Shown: positions 1 to 7,841, numbered from the stretch's first letter. The stretch is DNA of 23,209 bases from Planctomycetota bacterium (GCA_021798635.1 JAJZGH010000043.1:1-23209); one strand, 5' to 3'. Program-made: numbers and translations. The notes: a model not told the origin generated them from the sequence alone.

Positions 1-325
1 CAGCCCATGATCGGCCGAACACGGGCGCGGGTGGCGTAGCCCAAGGCGATCTCCACACTGTACAGTCTTGCGAGAAACGCTACCAAATGTTGCGGATGGA
101 AGATATGCAGATGGCTGATTTTTTTTTGATACCATCTTTATAAATAATTCCCGCGATCTCATTCTTTGGACTGTACGTGCGAATATGCACCCAGCGTTCG
201 GCAGCAACTTTCCCCCGGTTTTTCTTCAGGCATTTTACAGCGGCAGGATATTTGTACTTGCTCGTTTTGACGAATAGATCAAACGCTGTGCCAGCGTGAT
301 GATTGTTCGTCAGCCCTCCCTGCAC
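1..325 (-). pseudogene. Broken remnant, possibly IS256/Mutator-type transposase
   Basis: An 81-codon minus-strand frame (325 down to 80) contains a run reading AFDLFVKTSKYKYPAAVKCL, followed by ERWVHIRT. This resembles, from memory, the C-terminal part of IS256/Mutator transposases (AFD-F...KYPKAV-CL-KDR...AEHW-HIRT-NPIES), with the FYDFP segment missing and the NPIES motif not preserved. Near positions 119-127 a run of nine T on the plus strand shifts the plausible frame. Past it, a different minus-strand frame stays open to the window edge and reads ISHLHIFHPQHLVAFLARLY, which looks protein-like (weakly methyltransferase-like) and could be the continuation of the same broken gene. No inverted repeats were identified. 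The call rests on a short recalled similarity and is tentative; an unknown frameshifted gene is the alternative. Confidence 0.4.
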
Positions 326-417
326 CGTCAGGCGCTTTATACATTGGCGTTCCGGCGTTATAGTTCCACTTTCGGCTAAAGGTTGCCGGTTATTGCGTTA
401 TTGCAGGAGCAATTGAA

Positions 418-1044
418 ATGTATCACACCCTCACAAAATCCAAAGCTATCGCTGTTCTTATGACCGCCATGGCCCTGTGCGCCGGCGGCTTGATGGCACC
501 GACATCGGCTAAGGCAGCGTCTATCAAACTTGCGGTGGTGGATTTGGGTAAACTAACGTCCCAACTCACGGAACAGTCTGCGGATCAGCAGATCATGCAA
601 AGCCGCCTGTCACAATTCAAACAGGAAGTAAATGCACGGAAAAAGGCGATTCAAAAACTTGAAGAACCGCTGAACCCGCAAAGCGTCATCGCGCTGAAGC
701 AGGGCACTCCGGAATATAAAGCCCAGGAAAACAAATTGCTCAAAGCCAGCTTAAAATTGCAGGTATTTGAACAATTCACACAGGATCGGCTGAAAATCAA
801 ACAGCGCATGCTCACCGCGGATATCTACCGTGATGTCAACGCCGCCGTGGCCCAATACGCCAAAGCCCATGGCATCGACATGGTGCTGGTAACGCATAAA
901 TTTGATTACAACGTCACCAGCACGCGGGCGCTGATGCTGCAAATCGCCAATCGTTCGGTGCTGTACCATGATGGTGCCGTGGATATTACCGCACCGCTGG
1001 TGCGAATCATGAATCAGGCGTATCAGAAAGCCAATCCGCAGTAA
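418..1044 (+). CDS. ompH: OmpH/Skp-family periplasmic chaperone
   Basis: Predicted periplasmic chaperone that holds unfolded outer-membrane proteins for delivery to the Bam machinery. The 208-residue product has a signal peptide (basic start, hydrophobic residues about 10-27, AxA site near 31-34). The mature N-terminus reads IKLAVVDLGKL, the usual first strand of the family. A long charged helical stretch (about residues 50-130) matches the tentacle coiled coil, and the protein ends in a hydrophobic C-terminal half. The length fits the family (about 160-210). AGGAG at 405-409 stands 8 bases before the ATG. It is the first gene of the lipid A operon and lies 34 bases before lpxD, a common arrangement in Gram-negative bacteria. 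The family call is good; the exact client range is unknown. Confidence 0.82.
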   Translation: MYHTLTKSKAIAVLMTAMALCAGGLMAPTSAKAASIKLAVVDLGKLTSQLTEQSADQQIMQSRLSQFKQEVNARKKAIQKLEEPLNPQSVIALKQGTPEYKAQENKLLKASLKLQVFEQFTQDRLKIKQRMLTADIYRDVNAAVAQYAKAHGIDMVLVTHKFDYNVTSTRALMLQIANRSVLYHDGAVDITAPLVRIMNQAYQKANPQ

Positions 1045-1078
1045 GAACTGCGTACCCTGGATAATTTCGGAGTTTCCC

Positions 1079-2131
1079 ATGCCTTTTTCAGCGCTACAGG
1101 CAGCCGAATGGTGCGGCGGGAAAATTGAAGGCGTGCCCGGGCAATTATTTGATTCCATGGAATCCATGGAATTGGCCCAGGCCAATCAACTGACCTTCAT
1201 TGGAACCGCAATCTACGGCCGAAAGTTTGAACAATCCCCGGCGGGCGGAGCCGTATGCCGCGAAGGCCTGACCGTTCCGCGCCGCGTGGATCAAACGCTG
1301 ATTATGGTGCCCGATGCCGATTTAGCGGTGGCGGAAATTCTTGCGAAACTGGCTCCGCCGGCACCGTTTCCGCCCCTTGGCATTCATGCCACGGCCGTGA
1401 TTGCCGATACTGTAACACTGGGAACCGATGTCCGCATCGGACCCTGTTGCGTGGTGCAGGCGGGTGCAAGTATTGGGGACAACACCGTGCTGATGGCGCA
1501 GAGTTTTGTAGGCCGCGACGCGCGGATTGGTCAGGAATGTGTCATCTGGCCGCAGGTGGTCGTGCGAGACGGTTGCCGTATTGGCAATCGAGTTATTCTG
1601 CATTCGGGGTGCGTCATTGGTGCCGATGGCTTCGGCTACCGATTTGCGCAATTCCGGCATGTTAAAATTCCGCAAATCGGCGGTGTGATCATAGAAGATG
1701 ATTGCGAGCTTGGTGCTAATACGACAGTTGATCGCGGTAAATTTTCCAATACGATCATCGGGCAGGGAAGTAAACTGGATAATCTGGTGCAGGTGGGCCA
1801 TAATGTGCGCCTTGGTAAGCACACGATTCTCGTGGCACATGTAGCCATCGGAGGATCAGTTCAGGCCGGAGATTACCTGGTCGTTGGCGGCGGTGCGGTA
1901 GTAGCTGATCACCTTCGGATCGGTGCGGGAGCACAGATCGCGGCATTTTCCGTCGCCGCATCCGATTTAGCCGCCGGAGACCGGGTGGCGGGAGCGCCGG
2001 CGCGTGCGGGTAAACAATACTTTTCAGAACTGCGCGCGTTGCACAAGCTGCCGGCGCTGGTGCAGAAGATTCAGCAGCTTGAGCAACGGATAACAGAGCT
2101 TGAATCCTCCACAAAAAACAATTGTCAGTGA
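1079..2131 (+). CDS. lpxD: LpxD, UDP-3-O-(acyl)glucosamine N-acyltransferase
   Basis: Cytoplasmic acyltransferase that adds the second, N-linked acyl chain of the lipid A precursor using acyl-ACP. The 350-residue product has an N-terminal nucleotide-binding domain (about 1-100), a left-handed beta-helix of hexapeptide repeats (about 101-300), and a C-terminal helical tail ending in a short coiled coil (about 315-345). The family signature GADGFGYRF is at 181-189. The catalytic His is His241 in NLVQVGHNV, equivalent to His239 of the E. coli enzyme. GGAG at 1069-1072 is 6 bases before the ATG. Its 3' end overlaps the start of lpxC/fabZ by 32 bases. The length is typical. Confidence 0.95.
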   Translation: MPFSALQAAEWCGGKIEGVPGQLFDSMESMELAQANQLTFIGTAIYGRKFEQSPAGGAVCREGLTVPRRVDQTLIMVPDADLAVAEILAKLAPPAPFPPLGIHATAVIADTVTLGTDVRIGPCCVVQAGASIGDNTVLMAQSFVGRDARIGQECVIWPQVVVRDGCRIGNRVILHSGCVIGADGFGYRFAQFRHVKIPQIGGVIIEDDCELGANTTVDRGKFSNTIIGQGSKLDNLVQVGHNVRLGKHTILVAHVAIGGSVQAGDYLVVGGGAVVADHLRIGAGAQIAAFSVAASDLAAGDRVAGAPARAGKQYFSELRALHKLPALVQKIQQLEQRITELESSTKNNCQ

Positions 2132-3410
2132 AGCAGTGGTAACCGGACGGGGGCTGTTTACCGGGGAACCCGCAACGCTGACCTTTAAGCCCGCCCCAGC
2201 CGGCCACGGCGTGGTGTTTGTGCGCAGTGATCTGGATCGGCCGGTGCGAATTCCCGCACTGGTGCAGCAGATCACCAAACGGACCCGCCGGAGCACCATA
2301 CGCAACGGTGCCGATTCCGTGGAAACCATTGAACACTGCATGTCCGCCATCCACGGCCTGGGCATTGATAATATCGAAGTCAATATTTCAGGCGGCGAAG
2401 TCCCGGGCGTGGACGGTTCATGCCTGCCGTTTGTTCAGGCCCTGCAAAGCGCGGGCATTGTCGAACAATCCGCGGAAAAGCAATTTCTCCGTATCAGCGA
2501 ACCCGTGGAAGTTACCGATGGCACGTCCACACTGATTGCCTCCCCGGCCGCGGGCGATGAATTTCAGATGATTTTTGATCTGGACTATGGCACCAACACC
2601 CCCATCGGCCACCAGTTGTTTTCCTACACACTGGGCGATGATTTTGCCGACGTAATCGCCCCGGCCCGCACGTTTGTGCTCAAACACGAAGCCGACATGC
2701 TTCGCCAGCGGGGCCTGGGATTGCACTTGCAGCCCGGTGATGTGCTGGTGATTGATAACGACGGGCCAATGGCCACGAAATATCGTTTCCCGGATGAATG
2801 CGTGCGGCACAAGATTCTGGATATGATCGGGGATCTGTATCTGCTGGGCTGCTCAATTCGCGGGAAAATTATCGCGTATAAATCCGGGCATTCGCTCAAT
2901 CACGCCCTGGTGCGAAAACTGGTGTCCATGCTTCAGGCCCAGCGCCATGCCGCCTTGAGCGTCCGCGGACCTGTGATGGATATTAAGCAGATCACCCGCA
3001 TATTGCCGCATCGCTTTCCCATGCTGCTGGTGGACCGCGTGATTGAAATGGATTCCAACAATCATGCCGTGGGAATAAAAAATGTCAGTATGAACGAGCC
3101 GTTTTTTCAAGGGCATTATCCCGGCTCGCCGGTCATGCCGGGCGTGCTGATTGTCGAAGCCATGGCCCAGCTTTCCGGATTACTTCTGGCCCGGCAACTG
3201 GAACACAGCGGAAAATTGCCCATGCTGCTTTCCATGGATAAAGTTAAATTACGCCGGCCCGTCGTACCCGGAGACCAGCTGATTCTGGAATCCCAGACGA
3301 TTCGTGTAAAGGCCCGCACCGGGCATGTAAAATGCCGGGCCATGGTTGGTGATCAGCTCGCGGCTGAGGCCGTGCTGAAGTTTATGCTTGTTGATGAATC
3401 GCAAACGTAA
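2100..3410 (+). CDS. lpxC/fabZ: LpxC-FabZ fusion: UDP-3-O-acyl-GlcNAc deacetylase / 3-hydroxyacyl-ACP dehydratase
   Basis: Bifunctional cytoplasmic enzyme. The LpxC part (about 1-285) performs the committed zinc-dependent deacetylation of lipid A synthesis, and the FabZ part (about 292-436) dehydrates 3-hydroxyacyl-ACP. The zinc ligands are visible: His79 in ETIEHCMSA, and His237 and Asp241 in VRHKILDMIGD. The catalytic GHSLNH has its His at 264. FabZ shows PHRFPMLLVDR (His304), GHYPGSPVMPG (His339) and the acidic VEAMAQ (Glu353). The chosen start is TTG at 2100, because the QKTIVSEAVVTGRGLFTGEP region aligns with ordinary LpxC N-termini and no nearer ATG keeps it. The start lies inside lpxD, pointing to coupled translation. 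Such fusions are known in Bacteroidetes, Chlorobi and planctomycetes. Both enzymes use 3-hydroxyacyl-ACP-level precursors, so joint expression balances lipid A against membrane phospholipid. Confidence 0.95.
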   Translation: MNPPQKTIVSEAVVTGRGLFTGEPATLTFKPAPAGHGVVFVRSDLDRPVRIPALVQQITKRTRRSTIRNGADSVETIEHCMSAIHGLGIDNIEVNISGGEVPGVDGSCLPFVQALQSAGIVEQSAEKQFLRISEPVEVTDGTSTLIASPAAGDEFQMIFDLDYGTNTPIGHQLFSYTLGDDFADVIAPARTFVLKHEADMLRQRGLGLHLQPGDVLVIDNDGPMATKYRFPDECVRHKILDMIGDLYLLGCSIRGKIIAYKSGHSLNHALVRKLVSMLQAQRHAALSVRGPVMDIKQITRILPHRFPMLLVDRVIEMDSNNHAVGIKNVSMNEPFFQGHYPGSPVMPGVLIVEAMAQLSGLLLARQLEHSGKLPMLLSMDKVKLRRPVVPGDQLILESQTIRVKARTGHVKCRAMVGDQLAAEAVLKFMLVDESQT

Positions 3411-3535
3411 ATGCCGCCGCGCGCCCGTCGGCAAACTCCGTCCGGGGGCTACCCGGAGGTGTGCAAGAGCCGCCCGGCCGTGCCGTAACGCCGTTTTGGA
3501 AGCGTTGAGTATTTTGAATTCTTGAGTTGGAATTT

Positions 3536-4357
3536 ATGCCGCAGATACATCCCATGGCCGTGGTTGAAACCGGAGCGCAGCTGGCCGATGACGTAACCGT
3601 CGGGCCGTTTGCGTATATTGGTTCGAATGTTGTTCTTGGACCGGGTTGCGTGGTGCATCACCGGGCTTCGATTCATGGCCATACGGTTGCAGGAAAAGAT
3701 AATCATTTTTTTCCCGGCTGCGTGATTGGTGGAATTCCCCAGGATCTCAAATATCGGGGTGGCAATTGCCGGGTTTTAATCGGGGACAACAACCGCTTCC
3801 GCGAACTGGTAACCGTGAATATGGGCACGGAAGACGGCGGCGGCGTAACGGAAATCGGCAGCGGCAACTTGCTGATGGCCAATGTACACATCGCGCATGA
3901 TTGCTTTGTACGCAACAAGTGCATTTTTGCCAATAATGTGATGCTCGCGGGACATATTGAAGTTGAAGACGGTGCCGTGCTTTCCGGAGCCGTCGCCGTG
4001 ACCCATTTTGTCAGCATCGGGCAGTATTCATTTATCGGAGGTGTGGCGGTGGTGGTGCATGATGTGCCGCCGTTCCTTACGGTGGATGGTCGCCCCGCCT
4101 CCATACGCGGGTTAAACCGCGTGGGCCTGAAGCGCCGCGGCTTTGATGACAAGCAGATTGAACCAATCAAGGAAGCCTATCGCCTGCTGTATCGTAAAGA
4201 AACACCGCTGGCCATCGGTGCAGCGGAACTGGAAAAACTGTATCCCGGAAACGCCGAGATCAACACCATGCTTTCCTTTATCCGCCGGGCTGCGGAAGGA
4301 AAATTTGGCCGGTATCGGGAATCCCTGCGCGGAAAAACGGCATGGAGCGGCGCTTGA
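3536..4357 (+). CDS. lpxA: LpxA, UDP-sugar O/N-acyltransferase
   Basis: First acyltransferase of lipid A synthesis: transfers a 3-hydroxyacyl chain from ACP to position 3 of the UDP-amino sugar. The 273-residue product is a left-handed beta-helix with a helical C-terminal domain beginning near GLKRRGF. It has the family runs IPQDLKY, NLLMANVHIAHDC (catalytic His121, E. coli His125) and VPPFLTVDGRPA. Two sites differ from the E. coli enzyme: TIHRGT becomes TVNMGT, and AVHQF becomes AVTHF. The ATG at 3536 is preferred to the in-frame TTG at 3527 because MPQIHPMAVV matches usual N-termini, although the ribosome site is weak. A 125-base gap with only small GC-rich hairpins separates it from lpxC/fabZ. 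The next gene encodes a Gfo/Idh oxidoreductase, so the natural substrate may be the 3-amino sugar. Confidence 0.93.
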   Translation: MPQIHPMAVVETGAQLADDVTVGPFAYIGSNVVLGPGCVVHHRASIHGHTVAGKDNHFFPGCVIGGIPQDLKYRGGNCRVLIGDNNRFRELVTVNMGTEDGGGVTEIGSGNLLMANVHIAHDCFVRNKCIFANNVMLAGHIEVEDGAVLSGAVAVTHFVSIGQYSFIGGVAVVVHDVPPFLTVDGRPASIRGLNRVGLKRRGFDDKQIEPIKEAYRLLYRKETPLAIGAAELEKLYPGNAEINTMLSFIRRAAEGKFGRYRESLRGKTAWSGA

Positions 4358-4423
4358 CCCTTGCCGTTTGGCCAAGCGTCCGCGTCAGCAGTGCAGCGCG
4401 ATAGCAGGAAAGGATTCATAACC

Positions 4424-5464
4424 ATGGCGCGACAAAATTCTCAAGCACCGCTGCCGGTTGCGGTCATCGGCGCAGGCCGCATGGGCGGGCACCATGCCCG
4501 CATTTATGCCTCCTTGCCGGAAGCGCAACTGGTGGGCATCGTGGATACGGATATATCGCGCGCCCATTTGCTTGCCCAGCAACACAACTGCGGAGCCTAC
4601 GCATCCATTGAAGCGCTGCTGACAGCGTGCCCGGACCTTCGCGCCGCCAGCATTTCCACTCCAACAATTTACCATCGCGCTTTAGCAGAAACGCTTTTGA
4701 TACGAGCGATCGACACGCTTATTGAAAAGCCCCTGGCTCCCACCGTCGCAGATGCCCAGGCTCTGGTGGCCTTGGCTCGCGGTAAGCAGTGCGTATTGCA
4801 GGTGGGCCATTCAGAGCGTTTTAATCCCGTGGTGCGCGCCTTAAGTCAACACCAACTGGAACCGCGATTCATTGAAGTGCATCGCATCAGCCCCATGCGT
4901 TTTCGCAGCGTGGACATCGGTGTGGTGCTGGATTTGATGATCCATGATATTGATATTGTTCATCACCTTGTCCGTTCCACGGTGGCTTCCATCGCGGCAG
5001 TCGGTGTGGCGGTGATCGGGCGGTATGAAGATGTTGCCAACGCGCGGATCGTATTTGCCAACGGCTGCGTGGCCAACATTACCGCATCACGCCTGGCCAT
5101 GAAAACCGAACGCCGCATGAGGCTTTTCAGCCCCGATGCGTATGTGAGTGTGGATTATCAAAAAAAAGCCGGCGTGGTCATTCACAAAACCGCCAATCAG
5201 GAACAGCTCGATATTCTGCAGCAACAACTTGCTGCGGAAGAAACCCCGGATTTATCCAACCTCGATTACACCCAACTGGTGCACGTGGATCAACTGGAAA
5301 TTGATGATCAGGAACCCCTGAAACTGCAATTGCAATCATTCTTACACGCGGTACGCAACCGCACCGAACCAGTCGTCACCGGTGAAGACGGCACCTTCGC
5401 CGTGGATGTCGCCACCCGCATCACCGAAGCCATCGCCCGGCATCAAGCCAATCCTAATCTGTAG
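4424..5464 (+). CDS. Gfo/Idh/MocA-family oxidoreductase, candidate GnnA-type UDP-GlcNAc 3-dehydrogenase
   Basis: NAD(P)-dependent sugar oxidoreductase of 346 residues. The N-terminal Rossmann fold has VAVIGAGRMGGHHA (about residues 12-25) and the family EKP motif (101-103). The C-terminal Gfo/Idh domain includes GHSERFNP (128-135) and DLMIHDIDI (170-178). The ATG at 4424 has AGGA 9 bases upstream; an earlier in-frame TTG at 4361 adds an unconserved stretch and is rejected. It lies 66 bases after lpxA. In Acidithiobacillus and Leptospira, GnnA of this family oxidises UDP-GlcNAc at C3 and GnnB (an aminotransferase) then gives the 3-amino sugar used by LpxA. That role is inferred from position and family here; no GnnB is in this window, so another sugar substrate is possible. 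Confidence 0.78.
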   Translation: MARQNSQAPLPVAVIGAGRMGGHHARIYASLPEAQLVGIVDTDISRAHLLAQQHNCGAYASIEALLTACPDLRAASISTPTIYHRALAETLLIRAIDTLIEKPLAPTVADAQALVALARGKQCVLQVGHSERFNPVVRALSQHQLEPRFIEVHRISPMRFRSVDIGVVLDLMIHDIDIVHHLVRSTVASIAAVGVAVIGRYEDVANARIVFANGCVANITASRLAMKTERRMRLFSPDAYVSVDYQKKAGVVIHKTANQEQLDILQQQLAAEETPDLSNLDYTQLVHVDQLEIDDQEPLKLQLQSFLHAVRNRTEPVVTGEDGTFAVDVATRITEAIARHQANPNL

Positions 5465-5520
5465 GCGTGATAGCGCTCCCCGGCTGACATGGTCTTTCTG
5501 CGCGTTGGAGTGCAAGATTC

Positions 5521-6687
5521 TCATGCAACCGCGCGCGGAGATTGTGACCAGAAGACCGCCCTGTCCCGGCCTGCGGCTTTGGCTTCGTACAAAGCCTTGT
5601 CCGCACGCGATATCAAGTCATTGATGGACCGATCATCCGGGCTGATCATCGCAACTCCCGTACTCATCGTCGGGCTGATTTCCGGTGAAATTGACGCGGC
5701 GGCGGCCACATAAGCCGCGCGTAATCGCTCGGCAATTTCCGCAGCCTGCGCGCTGTTAACGCCGGCAAGCGCGACAGCGAATTCGTCGCCACCCATCCGG
5801 CCCACGGCATCGCCGGTCCGCAACTGCCCGCTTACCGCCTCCGCAAGGCAGCGCAGAAGTCGATCACCGGCTGCGTGGCCGAGCGTATCATTGGTTGCCT
5901 TAAAATGATCCAGATCAATTAATACCACGGCACCCGGAGTCGCCTGATTCCCGTGTCCAAGCAGCCGCCACAGTTCCGCCTTAAACCCGCGGCGATTGAG
6001 CACCTGCGTGAGTTCGTCGCGATCAGCGGCACGTACGAGCACGTTGCGCATGCGCTCAGCCACCATCAGTGTTAATCCCATGTTTAACGCCAGCACAATA
6101 ATAATGGATGGAAACACCAGCACCCCCAGAAGCTGCTGGGTTAAAAGCACGCCAGGCTGTAATGCCAAGGCCCCCCAGCAACCCCGCGCGGCAATCACGG
6201 TAGCGATACATCCGGCCATAATGGACATCATCCATGCACAGGCCAAATGCTCACGCCGCGCGACCGATAAAACCTCCCGGCCGGTTGCCAGAACCAGGAA
6301 CTCAATCGCGGCGGACAGCACCAGCAACCGACAGGACAATTGTTCGCTGATGGGTGAGGGGATAACGAGAATTGCGAAAAATACGACGGTAAAAATCATC
6401 AGTGCCCGCAATCGCGGGCGGCGGCCGGAAAATACCCGGCACCCGCACCAGCACCACCCCCAGGCCAATACAATCAGGGTATTGGTTGCGGCGATGATCC
6501 AAAGCGGTGGCGTGCGGCCTCTGAACGACAACAACAAGACCGCCCCCATACAGGTGAAGTTCGCCAGTGACCAATATCCAAAATAATGCTCGCGCGGGCG
6601 CAGGCGATAAAAAGCCAGTTGAGCAAGCCCCATAACCGCCAGGATCAGCATAATGGATAAAAATAATGTTCGCGGGTCAGCACCCAT
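5521..6687 (-). CDS. Membrane-bound diguanylate cyclase (GGDEF)
   Basis: Makes cyclic di-GMP from two GTP. The 388-residue product has an N-terminal membrane part (about 1-210) with several hydrophobic segments and no recognised sensor domain, then a short linker and a GGDEF domain (about 220-380). Visible are DELTQVLNRRGF at the domain start, the metal-binding VLIDLDHFK, an intact GGDEF (299-303), and an RTGD inhibitory I-site (290-293) just upstream, so product inhibition is likely. The C-terminal ADKALYEAKAAGRD run is typical. The ATG at 6687 has GGGA about 8 bases upstream; a TTG at 6705 would add six residues. It converges on the Gfo/Idh gene with only 56 bases between them and no clear terminator. 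What the membrane part senses is unknown. Confidence 0.9.
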   Translation of the reverse strand: MGADPRTLFLSIMLILAVMGLAQLAFYRLRPREHYFGYWSLANFTCMGAVLLLSFRGRTPPLWIIAATNTLIVLAWGWCWCGCRVFSGRRPRLRALMIFTVVFFAILVIPSPISEQLSCRLLVLSAAIEFLVLATGREVLSVARREHLACAWMMSIMAGCIATVIAARGCWGALALQPGVLLTQQLLGVLVFPSIIIVLALNMGLTLMVAERMRNVLVRAADRDELTQVLNRRGFKAELWRLLGHGNQATPGAVVLIDLDHFKATNDTLGHAAGDRLLRCLAEAVSGQLRTGDAVGRMGGDEFAVALAGVNSAQAAEIAERLRAAYVAAAASISPEISPTMSTGVAMISPDDRSINDLISRADKALYEAKAAGRDRAVFWSQSPRAVA

Positions 6688-6988
6688 CTTGCTATTCCCA
6701 TTCAAAGATTCTTCATCGCGCAGCGTTACAAGCTGTCGCCGGAAGATTCCAACACAGATCTTGCTGAAGTTTTTATCGGCAAAGCGATCCCTGCGTAGCC
6801 AGTTTTAATTTCCTGTTGTCTCCGTGGCGATCGACTTGGTATGCGACTAAAACGGTTCGCCGATACCCATCACCGAATGGGCTATCGCAATCCGAGCCGA
6901 ATTATATAATGGGGGTGAAGGTGACGCCGCTTGAGTTCATTGTGGTATTATGCCTCAACTTGGCTGCGGCGCTATCGGGAGGCCATCT
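6688..6988. other. Intergenic region between divergent genes
   Basis: About 300 bases between the diguanylate cyclase (minus) and the nucleotidyltransferase (plus). Short frames here have no recognisable content. A TATAAT at 6905-6910 is the only promoter-like element that stands out; the rest shows no repeat or RNA motif that I can support. Confidence 0.5.
6905..6910 (+). promoter_or_regulatory. Candidate -10 element for the MNT gene
   Basis: Perfect TATAAT about 79 bases before the GTG start of the nucleotidyltransferase. No good -35 box lies at the usual distance, so this is a weak promoter call based on the -10 alone. Confidence 0.3.
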
Positions 6989-7399
6989 GTGCGTACGCTT
7001 AATGATCTGGCGCTGAAGGATAATGATCTATGCGCGGTCCGGGAAGCCTCAGCCATTTTACGATCCCGATTTCCGGTGCAAAAAGTTATCCTTTTCGGGT
7101 CAAAGGCCAGGAGATCCGATGACGACCAATCTGATATAGATTTACTTGTCTTGACCAGCCGGGCAGTGGAACAGTCGGAAAAAGACAGTATGACCAATGC
7201 CTTATTTGACATTGAGCTTCAGCGCGCGGTGGTACTTAACAAACTGGTTGTGTCCTTGGAGCAATGGGAGCATGGGCTTTACCGCGTGCTTCCAATTCAC
7301 ACCGAAATTGAGAGAGACGCAGCGATGGCAGGAACGATCAGGAGGCTCGCAAAGCACTGGCGCAGGGGTGGATGCAAAAAGCCGACTAACAGGCTCTAA
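6989..7399 (+). CDS. MNT-type nucleotidyltransferase (minimal; antitoxin-like), 3' end altered
   Basis: Small nucleotidyltransferase of the DNA polymerase beta superfamily, the type paired with HEPN proteins in toxin-antitoxin modules, where MntA AMPylates and silences the HEPN RNase. The core motif GSKARRSDDDQSDIDLLV (about residues 37-54) holds the G-S signature and both metal-binding Asp residues (49, 51). GTG at 6989 is preferred because GGGAGG (6977-6982) sits 6 bases upstream; an in-frame ATG at 6950 lacks a ribosome site. Family members usually end soon after the LPIHTEIER region. Here the frame runs on for about 26 codons, out of frame through what looks like the 5' part of the HEPN gene, so the C-terminus is probably aberrant. 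A housekeeping orphan is the alternative. Confidence 0.75.
   Translation: MRTLNDLALKDNDLCAVREASAILRSRFPVQKVILFGSKARRSDDDQSDIDLLVLTSRAVEQSEKDSMTNALFDIELQRAVVLNKLVVSLEQWEHGLYRVLPIHTEIERDAAMAGTIRRLAKHWRRGGCKKPTNRL
7333..7389 (+). pseudogene. Remnant of HEPN-domain toxin gene (N-terminus only)
   Basis: In another frame from the end of the MNT gene, positions 7333-7386 read NDQEARKALAQGWMQKAD and stop at TAA 7387-7389. This resembles the first helix of HEPN proteins that follow MNT genes (from memory, M-(N/S)-x-x-x-R-x-ALA-x-W-x-x-KA). No ATG remains in this frame and nothing HEPN-like follows, so the gene is a stub cut off where the palindrome-rich DNA begins. The reading is by eye from a short segment. 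Confidence 0.5.
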
Positions 7400-7751
7400 A
7401 ATGTCCCGTATGCGCGGCGGAGGATCGAGCCGACTCTGGATAATGAGTCTGCGAGATCCGACAACAAAGCAGACGGGGCATTTCAGGCCCACCCCGCGGG
7501 GCGGCGTGCTTTTTGGCCCCCCTCTGCGGCGCGGCTCCTCGGAGTACCATCCCTGTCAGGTACGCCATCGTCGCGTGCTGCTTGTAGAGCACCGGATGAT
7601 AATCCGGTGGTTGATCCAGTGCCGCCAACCAACCACCGGGTTATCACCACGGTGCGCTGTGACGCGACGATGCCCCAAGAGGCCAAAAATCGTCCCGGCG
7701 CGCCGGGATCGCAACCCGGCGATTACTCGGACAGGCTCTTAGTGCACGAGA
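7390..7751. repeat. Palindrome-rich non-coding element cluster
   Basis: About 350 bases without a credible gene. It holds several nested inverted repeats. One spans 7392-7489: outer arms 7392-7409 and 7473-7489, inner arms 7422-7436 and 7445-7459. A second spans 7566-7672: outer arms CATCGTCGCG at 7566-7575 and its complement at 7663-7672, inner arms 7590-7613 and 7630-7654. There are also a 16-base perfect palindrome at 7693-7708 and a 7-base-pair hairpin at 7701-7721. The 9-mer ACAGGCTCT occurs at both ends (7389-7397 and 7731-7739). This looks like one or more MITE- or REP-like elements, but no transposase or second copy is present in the window. Confidence 0.6.
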
Positions 7752-7817
7752 TTAATAATTAAGCGCCTTGCCTTCCCGAAAGGCTTTGGCAACACGGGCG
7801 TCAGCATATTCCTGCAG
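7752..7817 (-). pseudogene. 3'-end fragment of a TIGR03790-family gene
   Basis: Read on the minus strand, 7817 down to 7752 gives LQEYADARVAKAFREGKALNY and a TAA stop. The intact TIGR03790 gene ends LFAKAFREIQALNY at 9462. At DNA level, about 35 of 44 positions match between 7752-7795 and 9462-9505. An in-frame stop lies just upstream on the minus strand (near 7841), so nothing longer survives. It is a leftover paralogue end, just before the phosphoesterase gene. Confidence 0.75.
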
Positions 7818-7841
7818 TAAGTAATGTATGGAGATGTGTTA

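Noticed and set aside
5996..6586. 196-codon plus-strand frame
   Set aside because: Opposite the membrane part of the diguanylate cyclase; composition is that of a shadow frame.
7693..7721. Hairpin as intrinsic terminator
   Set aside because: Strong stem but no T-run on either strand next to it; treated as part of the palindromic cluster.
7197..7742. 181-codon plus-strand frame across the MNT 3' end and palindromic DNA
   Set aside because: Runs through inverted repeats, Arg-rich, no homology recognised; not credible as a gene.
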